Shown here piece after piece: positions 1-6,098 of a stretch of DNA of 10,044 nt. The stretch comes from Pseudobdellovibrionaceae bacterium (GTDB taxonomy: Bacteria; Bdellovibrionota; Bdellovibrionia; Bdellovibrionales; JAMPXM01): assembly GCA_016791465.1 (NCBI GenBank), contig JAEUWE010000365.1:1-10044 (forward strand). The letters run 5' to 3'. Position numbers and translations under genes: made by a program. Under the pieces are notes generated by a model that saw nothing but the letters and a program-made list of their open reading frames with translations, made no database searches and had not been told where the DNA came from. Each line of letters starts with the position of its first letter. The first letter of the stretch is position 1.

Positions 1-71
1 ACAGCTTGGCTGCCTGAGCTTGGCGACATCCCCCTCTCCCGTCGGCATGGGTCTTGATCTTCCACAGGTCT

Positions 72-1181
72 ATGAAAAAACCAATTCTTGCCCCCTCATC
101 TCAAATCGCGGTTCTTGGACTCATCAGCGCCCTCGGCCTGTCGGCCTGCAGCGAGCTTAAGAAAGTCGACGAGATGAAGGACAACACCAGCGAAATGAAC
201 AACACCACAAAAACTCTCGGCAACGAGATGGGCACGACAAACGAACAAATGAAAGAGCTTTTGCAAATTTCAAAAGACAATATTGCGCCAACAACGGGCC
301 AGGTCGCCAAAACTTCAAACGAAATTCTCGATGCTGGCCGCCAGGGATCAGCCTCTGAACTCCGCCGAGCGTCGATGGATAAAATCACCAAAGTCATGTC
401 ACTTCAAACACGCTTAGCCGAAGCCACTCTCTACGTTTCCTCATACGAGCATCAGCTCCTTGGCGATGTCGGCCGCGATGTCGATCCTGAGCAGCGCCTG
501 CTGTTCTATCAGCAAACACTGTCTGAGTTCATGACTCGTCTTGACGAATTGGCGCCGAAACATGGTCGAGTATGGCCTGAGGCAAAACCCAATCGGAACG
601 AACACTCCGAAGAGAACAAGGCCGCAGCTTTCAACGCGATGGCATTTGCAATCAGCAAGAACAACCGAAAGCAGTTTGCCGACCCCGCGTTTGGCAAACC
701 GATGTCGATCTATGATCTTATTATTCATGCACTCAAGATGAAACCTGAGATCGACGCTGGACGCGTTGTTTTGCCGGCAGGCCCTCACTACATCAAAGAG
801 GTACTTTCACGCCCCGACCGCATTCGCCAACTCCTCCAGACTCGATACAATATGTTCGGTCTGGCACTCCTATCGATGACGACAGACTTTGCTGATTATG
901 GAATACCTGGCCAGGCTCTTAAACTTGCGATGAAGATCGACGTCGACTTTTCTGAGGCGCGTCTCGGAGTAGCAGGCCTCGCACTCATCCGCGAGGAGCT
1001 TCTTGAGCCGGCCGTTCAGACGAAGCAAGATATGCTGGCCATTGGGCTCAAACCAGAATTCACCACTTTGAATCGATTCATATTGTCACGACTCAATATT
1101 CGCCCAACTACGCAAGCGGCCGGACTCAATGGCAACGATCAGGCCGCTCTCGAACTCTGGCAGACGTATCTCAACCCTTAG
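72..1181 (+). CDS. Putative outer-membrane lipoprotein of unknown function
   Basis: This gene encodes a 369-residue exported lipoprotein. The N-terminus has a basic MKK start, a hydrophobic stretch (residues 11-25) and a lipobox L-S-A-C with the acylated cysteine at residue 26. The next residue is Ser rather than Asp, which by the E. coli rule favours sorting to the outer membrane. Residues 27-75 are polar, rich in Asn, Thr, Lys, Glu and Met, and look like an elongated coiled-coil or spacer with short degenerate repeats ending in Thr-Thr or Asn-Thr. The remainder (about 85-369) looks helical and globular. I recognise no catalytic motif or named family. The start at 72 is preferred over the ATG at 54 because it begins directly at the signal peptide and has AGGT just upstream. 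The 3' end overlaps the convergent Crp/Fnr gene by 11 bp. The promoter must lie outside the window or in the first 70 bases. Lipoprotein status is secure; function is unknown. Confidence 0.8.
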   Translation: MKKPILAPSSQIAVLGLISALGLSACSELKKVDEMKDNTSEMNNTTKTLGNEMGTTNEQMKELLQISKDNIAPTTGQVAKTSNEILDAGRQGSASELRRASMDKITKVMSLQTRLAEATLYVSSYEHQLLGDVGRDVDPEQRLLFYQQTLSEFMTRLDELAPKHGRVWPEAKPNRNEHSEENKAAAFNAMAFAISKNNRKQFADPAFGKPMSIYDLIIHALKMKPEIDAGRVVLPAGPHYIKEVLSRPDRIRQLLQTRYNMFGLALLSMTTDFADYGIPGQALKLAMKIDVDFSEARLGVAGLALIREELLEPAVQTKQDMLAIGLKPEFTTLNRFILSRLNIRPTTQAAGLNGNDQAALELWQTYLNP

Positions 1182-1863
1182 CATACGCATGAAGTTTTGA
1201 GGGATTCAGCAAAACAAATCGCCGATCGCGCAGCTCGACGATCTCTTCTTTTTTGAGATCGGCCATCCAACGAATGACTGTCTCATCAGCAACAGAAAGT
1301 AAACGCGCAATGTCCACTTTTGATATTGCCGAACGCAGCACTTTCAAATCTTTTTGAGTTTCAGAAAAATGATCGAAAAGTCCTTCCAGAAGCTGGCAGA
1401 GTCTCGCGAATGACGAGATCTCTTTCATTTGAATCTGCTCGGTGACGGCACGATCCAACTCACTCGCCAGCTTCGCAATCAAGCTGCGCGCAAAAACCTT
1501 GTTCTCCGAGAAAAGCTTGAGCACATCGGCCATCCCGATAAAGCAAACGTCAGCAGACTCAGATACAACCGATGCCGTCCCCTTATAGCATGACTCAATA
1601 AACAGACTGCGATGCCCCGCCGAATCCGCTGGAAATACAAGGCGCGAGAAAATCACTTTCCCACTCTGATTTTTCTGCAGCACTTTGAGAAGACCATTGG
1701 CATTGCAATACATCCCTCGAACCGCCGCGCCTTGCTCAAATAGCACATCACCTTTGCTCAAATGGCATGGCTTCTTCAGCGCCGCCAATGCTGCAACTTC
1801 AGCATCGTCAAACTCTCCAAACAAACTCTGACGCCACGCCGGGCAAGAACGGCACGACGTCAT
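1171..1863 (-). CDS. Crp/Fnr-family transcriptional regulator with N-terminal CxxC
   Basis: This is a 230-residue DNA-binding regulator of the Crp/Fnr superfamily. Residues about 15-125 form the cyclic-nucleotide-binding-type beta-roll (for example the GDVLFEQG segment at 38-45 and the NGLLKV strand at 56-61). Residues about 126-150 are the dimerisation helix, and about 170-220 a winged helix-turn-helix with recognition helix ADETVIRWMADL (192-203). In that helix Glu194 and Arg198 match the conserved Glu and Arg of CRP/FNR, while Asp193 stands where CRP has Arg180. The N-terminus carries C4-x2-C7, resembling the first two cluster cysteines of FNR, but the position of FNR's third cysteine is Ser13. 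Other cysteines are at 33, 53, 92, 107 and 156. It is the last gene of the operon, starting within the stop of the UnbU-like gene (ATGA overlap), with GAGG four bases upstream of its ATG. It is likely the local regulator of this operon. The ligand (Fe-S, heme, thiol redox or nucleotide) cannot be read from sequence. Confidence 0.9.
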   Translation of the reverse strand: MTSCRSCPAWRQSLFGEFDDAEVAALAALKKPCHLSKGDVLFEQGAAVRGMYCNANGLLKVLQKNQSGKVIFSRLVFPADSAGHRSLFIESCYKGTASVVSESADVCFIGMADVLKLFSENKVFARSLIAKLASELDRAVTEQIQMKEISSFARLCQLLEGLFDHFSETQKDLKVLRSAISKVDIARLLSVADETVIRWMADLKKEEIVELRDRRFVLLNPSKLHAYAKG

Positions 1864-2675
1864 GCGGCCTCAGGGGCCTTCGCGAGAAGGTCCCGATTGC
1901 GCCAGACCGAATACACCGCCGTGCCAACAAAAAGCGCCAAGAACAGATTACTCACCACAGCCATCAATCGAAGATAGGTCGCGAGTGTTGCGACAAATAG
2001 TCCAAAGATCATCTGTTCATGTGGACGATCCGGCGAAGTTTTCGGATCTGTAATCATAAAAAACGTGAACAAATAGAATGCAGCACCTGTCATCGGCAAG
2101 CAAAGCGCGAGTAGCGGACGTTCCAGTATCTGCGCCATGATGCTACAGCCTAAAAAGTAGCTCGCGACAAAACTGAGCGAAAGATAGAGGCGATTCACTT
2201 TGAATCCGATATAGAGGCCGAGCGCCAAAACCACAGCAACAGTCGCCACTGTTCCTCCCCAGCGCCCCGGGGAAATCGTGATCATGTCAGTGAAGAAAAA
2301 GTAGGCCACAAGGACACCGAAATTTGCAGGATTAAAAACATGACGGCCGCGAATAGTGATCAGTTGCTTAGACAAAATTCCAAGCGTCGCCGCGATCATC
2401 ACACCTTCGACACTCGCCGTATCAGTCAGCAACAAGGTTCCCATCGATGTGATCCACGCACTCAGCGGAAAGATCAGCTTTTTACCCAAGAGGCGAGCGA
2501 TACCGAGCTCAAGACCTATACAGGTCGTCAGTGACGCCAACATCTGCTCAGGCGTTCGCCTGAATCCAGGAAATATCACGGCGAAAACAACAAAACTTGT
2601 GAGCGAAAGGAGAAAGACCCAGCGCGGATCGCGAATCGAAGGGATCTCCAATCCGAAGAGTACTTTCGGCTTCAT
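1860..2675 (-). CDS. RnfD/NqrB-like (UnbU-type) integral membrane protein
   Basis: This 271-residue polytopic inner-membrane protein has roughly eight hydrophobic segments between residue 18 and 257. It carries the hallmarks of the NqrB/RnfD/RsxD membrane-subunit family: a GRHVFNPANFG motif (110-120) corresponding to the FNPA loop of RnfD, and an F-M-I-T-D-P-K-T-S-P motif (206-215) corresponding to the TDPxTSP loop. True RnfD/NqrB subunits belong to ion-pumping electron-transport complexes and bind FMN covalently at a Thr in an S/T-G-A-T motif. I see no such motif here (the nearest is TGAA at 196-199), and no other rnf/nqr subunit is in the window. The protein therefore probably belongs to the stand-alone relatives found beside UnbV-type proteins, which includes enediyne UnbU. 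The ATG overlaps the stop of the UnbV-like gene (ATGA), with GGTGGAG just ahead, and its stop overlaps the Crp/Fnr gene. The three are thus translationally coupled. Whether it moves electrons, ions or a metabolite is unknown. Confidence 0.85.
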   Translation of the reverse strand: MKPKVLFGLEIPSIRDPRWVFLLSLTSFVVFAVIFPGFRRTPEQMLASLTTCIGLELGIARLLGKKLIFPLSAWITSMGTLLLTDTASVEGVMIAATLGILSKQLITIRGRHVFNPANFGVLVAYFFFTDMITISPGRWGGTVATVAVVLALGLYIGFKVNRLYLSLSFVASYFLGCSIMAQILERPLLALCLPMTGAAFYLFTFFMITDPKTSPDRPHEQMIFGLFVATLATYLRLMAVVSNLFLALFVGTAVYSVWRNRDLLAKAPEAA

Positions 2676-4459
2676 TGCTCCACCACTTTATTATACGAAC
2701 TGAGTTCAAACGTGGGTACTTGCTGTACACCAAACTGCGGTGCCGGCCACCTGACAACAATCGATTCAATCTTCGGCGCCACTCCTAACCCAAAATGCAC
2801 ACGCCCATCACTTTGCGCCATATAGCCGTTGAATGGTTGGACCTCGCGCCTCAGGACACGGCCATCGCTTAAGCGAACCTCGACTTTGGCGCCAATAGCA
2901 TCGCGATTGGTTTGACTCCCGATCAACTCAAATCCAATCCATGCCGGACGAGCAGCGCTCCCGACAGGACGATTCCGATACAGCTCTGCCGGTTGACTTT
3001 GATTGGAGAAAATGAAGCCAAGACGGCCGTCGTTCTCGACATCGATCGTCGCAACCCCGCGATTGTCAGAAGAAAAGTTATGACTAAAATCAGTGAACTT
3101 CGCCATGTCGACGAACTTGCCACCTTGATTCATAAACAAGCACGGCGACTGATAACCACTCCATGAGACATCACGCATCGATGGCCACATTCGAGACTGG
3201 CGAAGCATGTACTGTGCACCAGAGTCGACGGTTCCATTTGCAAAGTAGTAATTGCGGTTAGGACTTGCCGAACGGAAGCCGTTGCCAACAACAAGATCCT
3301 GCCAGCCATCGTTATCGACATCGGCAAACTTCGCACCCCACGCAAAGCCACAGCGATTCACTCCTCGTTCAGTCGAAATCTCCGAAAACCGATGCCCGGC
3401 CCGCCATTTCCAGAGCGCATTGCCCTCAACATTGTAGTAGCGCTGAAAAACATGGGAGACAAACACGACCGGACGTCCATCGTTATCGATGTCCGCCATC
3501 TCAGCCGACATGCCGTTTCCCTGATACGTGTGATCTGTGTTCTCGCTGGTCACGTCGATATAACTCTGCTTTCCATCGTTGAGAAAGATGCGATCAGAGC
3601 CATAGTCCGTAGCAAACCAAATATCACTTTGGCCTGAATAATCGATATCGGCAACGCCAATCGCATGCGTCCAGCCTGACCGAGTAGGCAAACCCGGTCT
3701 TTCAACTCGCTTAAATGTCAGTCCTTTTTGACTCTCAAAAAAAATGGGCAAACCGCCATTGGTCGCTTGAGCTCGATTATTTGGAGACTCATTGCACTTT
3801 GCCGCATAGGGGGAAAGAAGCAGATCGATATACCCATCTTCGTTAATATCCAAAACATTCGCGCCAAAAATGGCACAGTGACAGCCGAGGTCGACACTCT
3901 CATCGCGCGTAAAAACACCTCTGCCGTCGTTGCGGTACACAGCCGGACACTTCTCAAGCAGAACAAGGTCGCGCCGACCGCTGTTGGTTAAATCAAGAAA
4001 GAGTCCACGCCCATGAAGCCCCGCCAGACCCGACTTTTCAGTCCTATCTTCAAAGCGACCGCCCCCTTGATTGATAAAGAGTCGGTTGGCGGATTCATCT
4101 TTGAAAAGCGAATAGGTGACCAAGATATCCGGGCGTCCATCGCTATTCACGTCGGCCACAGCCACCGCCGCACCCTTAAGACGCCGCAAAGCCTCGCCAT
4201 AATAACTGCTCTGATCGTCCGTCTCTTGTTCCTGCAACGACATTCCACTCACGCCTGCGCTCTTCGATTCATCGAGCAGCTGAAAACTGAGTGGCGACTC
4301 CTCATCTGGCGAACGGCGGTGCTGAGCCGCAATTTCGCTAGGCTGATCTCTCCGGTCTTGATACCGATCAAAAGCGTAGGCCGCAGTCAAAATCAGCGTC
4401 GCAACCAAAAGGCCTGAAAAGGCCGTCAAGGCCCGATACCACGACTGATTGGAAATCAT
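2672..4459 (-). CDS. CRTAC1/ASPIC-UnbV family exported beta-propeller protein
   Basis: This is a 595-residue exported protein. Residues 8-29 are hydrophobic and end in A-Y-A, so it is either cleaved by signal peptidase I or stays anchored. Seven FG-GAP/VCBS-type calcium loops follow, at residues 103-111 (DVNSDGRPD), 156-164, 204-212 (DINEDGYID), 271-279, 323-331, 380-388 (DVDNDGWQD) and 473-481. These imply a seven-bladed beta-propeller. Loops five and seven lack the last Asp. The C-terminal ASPIC/UnbV domain (about 505-590) includes NRDAIGAKVEVRLSDG (518-533), a FGLG turn and IVVRWP (567-572). Six cysteines (171, 193, 195, 222, 370, 440) could form disulfides. I place the start at the ATG at 4459: it has GGAG five bases upstream (ATG-side spacer TGGCG), whereas the GTG at 4465 overlaps that Shine-Dalgarno sequence. 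It is the first gene of the operon with the UnbU-like and Crp/Fnr genes. The family is clear, but the biochemical role is not; binding or assembly outside the cytoplasm is inferred. Confidence 0.92.
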   Translation of the reverse strand: MISNQSWYRALTAFSGLLVATLILTAAYAFDRYQDRRDQPSEIAAQHRRSPDEESPLSFQLLDESKSAGVSGMSLQEQETDDQSSYYGEALRRLKGAAVAVADVNSDGRPDILVTYSLFKDESANRLFINQGGGRFEDRTEKSGLAGLHGRGLFLDLTNSGRRDLVLLEKCPAVYRNDGRGVFTRDESVDLGCHCAIFGANVLDINEDGYIDLLLSPYAAKCNESPNNRAQATNGGLPIFFESQKGLTFKRVERPGLPTRSGWTHAIGVADIDYSGQSDIWFATDYGSDRIFLNDGKQSYIDVTSENTDHTYQGNGMSAEMADIDNDGRPVVFVSHVFQRYYNVEGNALWKWRAGHRFSEISTERGVNRCGFAWGAKFADVDNDGWQDLVVGNGFRSASPNRNYYFANGTVDSGAQYMLRQSRMWPSMRDVSWSGYQSPCLFMNQGGKFVDMAKFTDFSHNFSSDNRGVATIDVENDGRLGFIFSNQSQPAELYRNRPVGSAARPAWIGFELIGSQTNRDAIGAKVEVRLSDGRVLRREVQPFNGYMAQSDGRVHFGLGVAPKIESIVVRWPAPQFGVQQVPTFELSSYNKVVEQ

Positions 4460-4513
4460 CGCCACTCCATCATCTGTTTGTTACGCGAGATTCTCTTGCC
4501 GGGAACTCCTCAA

Positions 4514-4527
4514 TCTTATGAATAAGA
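4514..4527. repeat. Inverted repeat in the operon leader
   Basis: The sequence TCTTAT-GA-ATAAGA is a perfect inverted repeat with 6-bp arms and a 2-bp spacer, 54 bp upstream of the UnbV-like start codon. Its centre is 31 bp from the centre of the 16-bp palindrome, about three helical turns, which would place both on one face of the DNA. It may be a second operator half or part of the promoter (minus strand contains TAAGAT and TATTCA here), but short AT-rich repeats also arise by chance. Confidence 0.4.
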
Positions 4528-4543
4528 ACCGAGATCGGGCTAC

Positions 4544-4559
4544 TTGTTTCTAGAAACAA
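4544..4559. promoter_or_regulatory. 16-bp perfect palindrome, candidate operator
   Basis: TTGTTTCTAGAAACAA is a perfect 16-bp palindrome lying 84 bp upstream of the UnbV-like start codon and downstream of hslO. It has no loop and no T-tract on either strand, so it is not an intrinsic terminator. Its size and TTG...CAA ends recall Crp/Fnr operators. However, the G sits one base further from the dyad than in the FNR box (TTGATN4ATCAA) or the CRP box (TGTGAN6TCACA). The Crp/Fnr protein encoded by the third gene of this operon is the natural candidate binder; a different dimeric repressor is equally possible. No convincing -35/-10 pair is visible, so I cannot say whether binding would activate or repress. 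Confidence 0.55.
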
Positions 4560-4616
4560 ACCCACGCCACGACCACTCAGCCTAGACAAGGAATCAGCAA
4601 ACGCTCCCATGGTGTC

Positions 4617-5516
4617 TTAATTCAACGATTGTTTATAGACTTCAGCGCGAACTTCTTTGAGGTCGTCGACTGTTAGAACATAGCGACGCCCACAGAACTC
4701 GCAAGAGACTTCAAGTTCTTCAGCTTTGCTGATCGTCGAATCAAGCTCTTCAAGACCCAAGAGCCCAACCGACCGCTTCACGCGCTCTGCTGTGCAACGA
4801 CAGCTGTACTCAATTGGGTAGTTGTGATCCATTTCAATAAGCTCGAAATCGCCGAGATAGTCCTTTATTAAATCTTCGGCCGTTGCACCCTCGAGAATGC
4901 GAGTCGATATCGGCTTCGCTTTTTTGACTCGAGCCTCAATCGCATTCACCGTTTCTTCGGTGTGGCCCGGCATCAGCTCGATTAAGATTCCACCTGCGGC
5001 CTCGACCTTGCCAAAAGTATTCACGTGAACGCCGAGAGAAACGACGGAACCAATTTGATGCGACTGCTGAAGATAATAGGCAATATCATCGCCAATCTCA
5101 CTCGTCGCCAGCTCCACCGTTCCACGATGGGGTGCTCCGCCAATCGGCAAATGATGAGTAATGGTGAGGAGTCCGATGCCAATCGCTGGCGCGACCAAAA
5201 TCTTCTCATGCTCGATCGGCATTTCAAGATGCGGGTGACTTGAAACGCCGCGAACCTTGCCCTCGAAGCTCGCCTCAGCAAAAACCTGAGAGAGTGGGCC
5301 CGAACCCTGAATAAAAACCGAGAGCTCTTGCTTGTTCTTTAAGTGCGACGCCATCAGAAGCGACGCCACCATCGAACGCCCCACGGCAACCGTGGATATC
5401 GGAAAACTGTTCTGTGTGGCCTGCATCTCTTCGACAACCCGAGTCGCAACAACCGCAGCCGCACGGACTGTGAGATCTTTTGTTAGGTACTTGTGAACAC
5501 GCTCAACTGACGACAT
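4617..5516 (-). CDS. hslO: Hsp33 redox-regulated molecular chaperone
   Basis: This 299-residue protein is a full-length Hsp33, close to the usual length of about 290. Hsp33 is a cytosolic holdase that is inactive while reduced and zinc-bound. It becomes active when oxidants such as peroxide or hypochlorite, together with unfolding conditions, break the zinc centre, and it then prevents aggregation of client proteins. The N-terminal domain (1-180) carries the family pattern, including the SVFIQGSGPL strand (66-75). A linker follows, and the C-terminal zinc domain has the four ligands in the expected C-x-C (Cys239, Cys241) and C-x2-C (Cys272, Cys275) arrangement, in a YSCRC...SCEFCGRRY context. 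The gene is divergent from the histidine phosphatase gene across 69 bases and in the same direction as the UnbV operon, but separated from it by 157 bases that include palindromes. It is probably its own transcription unit. Its Shine-Dalgarno sequence is weak. Confidence 0.97.
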   Translation of the reverse strand: MSSVERVHKYLTKDLTVRAAAVVATRVVEEMQATQNSFPISTVAVGRSMVASLLMASHLKNKQELSVFIQGSGPLSQVFAEASFEGKVRGVSSHPHLEMPIEHEKILVAPAIGIGLLTITHHLPIGGAPHRGTVELATSEIGDDIAYYLQQSHQIGSVVSLGVHVNTFGKVEAAGGILIELMPGHTEETVNAIEARVKKAKPISTRILEGATAEDLIKDYLGDFELIEMDHNYPIEYSCRCTAERVKRSVGLLGLEELDSTISKAEELEVSCEFCGRRYVLTVDDLKEVRAEVYKQSLN

Positions 5517-5573
5517 GATCTAACCAGACTACGCGAAAGAAGCGCATTGTTTCAAGTGGACTATTTGAATTGA

Positions 5574-5580
5574 GGGGAGG
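5574..5580 (+). promoter_or_regulatory. Strong Shine-Dalgarno that fixes a TTG start
   Basis: GGGGAGG lies five bases before the TTG at 5586. An in-frame TGA at 5571-5573 excludes any upstream start, and the first in-frame ATG falls inside the catalytic RHG segment. The TTG is therefore the only reasonable initiation codon for the phosphatase. Confidence 0.8.
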
Positions 5581-5585
5581 TCGCT

Positions 5586-6098
5586 TTGACGGGATTTAGC
5601 GCAGAATCGAGCTCGCGAGGCACCCCGATCCTCATCTTGATGCGGCATGGCTCACGCGACCTCACCGGCCTTGACCGCCTGACCGCCGAAGGACGCGAGC
5701 AGGCCATGCGCCTCACGCGCGACGTTCAAGAAAAACGCCTCCCGCGCCCGACCCGCCTGATTGCAACTCCCCGAAAGCGCAGCCAAGAGACACTTCGATT
5801 TCTCGCCGACGACCTTCTTTTGAAGACGGAAATCGACGCCAATTGCGACGAAAGACAGCCTGGCGAACCTGTACCTCAATTTGAGAACCGAGTTCGCAAC
5901 TGGATTCAAAGTGACCGACTTCGCGCGACTGACCCCGCCGAAGTCACTCTTGTTGTCTCTCACCTCGATTGGCTTGAGTCCGCGGTGATATTTCTTGAAA
6001 GCGACGAATCTGAACTGGAACAATCGGAACCGTGGACACCGGCCGTGCGTCGCGTTTATTTTTATCAAGACGGACTGTGGAGAAGGCGAAAAAAATGA
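5586..6098 (+). CDS. Histidine phosphatase family protein (SixA/phosphoglycerate-mutase-like)
   Basis: This 170-residue protein is a small cytosolic member of the histidine phosphatase superfamily, which forms a phosphohistidine intermediate. The signature is L-M-R-H-G-S-R-D at 18-25, with nucleophile His21 and Arg20. The second phosphate-pocket arginine is in TPRKRSQET (61-69, probably Arg65, equivalent to the SPxxRAxQT motif). An acidic residue in the C-D-E-R-Q-P-G-E segment (Glu89 or Glu94) is the likely general acid, and VSHLDWL (124-130) supplies the second catalytic histidine, His126. The size and absence of a long insert resemble SixA-type phosphohistidine phosphatases more than true phosphoglycerate mutases, but the substrate cannot be assigned. 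Translation begins at a TTG with a strong Shine-Dalgarno sequence. The stop overlaps the start of the FAH-family gene (ATGA), so the two are co-translated. It ends in a basic run RRRKK. Confidence 0.88.
   Translation: MTGFSAESSSRGTPILILMRHGSRDLTGLDRLTAEGREQAMRLTRDVQEKRLPRPTRLIATPRKRSQETLRFLADDLLLKTEIDANCDERQPGEPVPQFENRVRNWIQSDRLRATDPAEVTLVVSHLDWLESAVIFLESDESELEQSEPWTPAVRRVYFYQDGLWRRRKK

Noticed and set aside
1..57. A plus-strand frame open from the left edge to a TGA at 55-57 that could be the tail of an upstream gene, and a minus-strand ATG at 46-48 open to the edge
   Set aside because: Under 20 codons in either case, with no recognisable motif; neither can be told from chance.
54..71. ATG at 54 as the lipoprotein start
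   Set aside because: It adds six residues before a typical MKK signal-peptide start and has no better ribosome-binding site.
441..788. 115-codon minus-strand open frame within the lipoprotein gene
   Set aside because: Composition is unlike a real protein and it is fully covered by the lipoprotein reading frame.
4013..4417. 134-codon plus-strand open frame within the UnbV-like gene
   Set aside because: It is antisense to a protein with clear propeller repeats, has no recognisable domain and no ribosome-binding site.
1860..4459. A complete enediyne biosynthesis cluster
   Set aside because: No enediyne polyketide synthase, thioesterase or UnbL-type gene is in the window; the UnbV/UnbU relatives alone are not evidence for enediyne production.
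4544..4559. Palindrome as an intrinsic terminator for hslO
   Set aside because: The stem is AT-rich, has no loop and is not followed by a T-run on the minus strand.
6032..6094. Extended start of the FAH-family gene inside the phosphatase gene
   Set aside because: The 21 extra residues do not resemble the family, while the ATG at 6095 begins directly at the conserved N-terminus with a suitable Shine-Dalgarno sequence.
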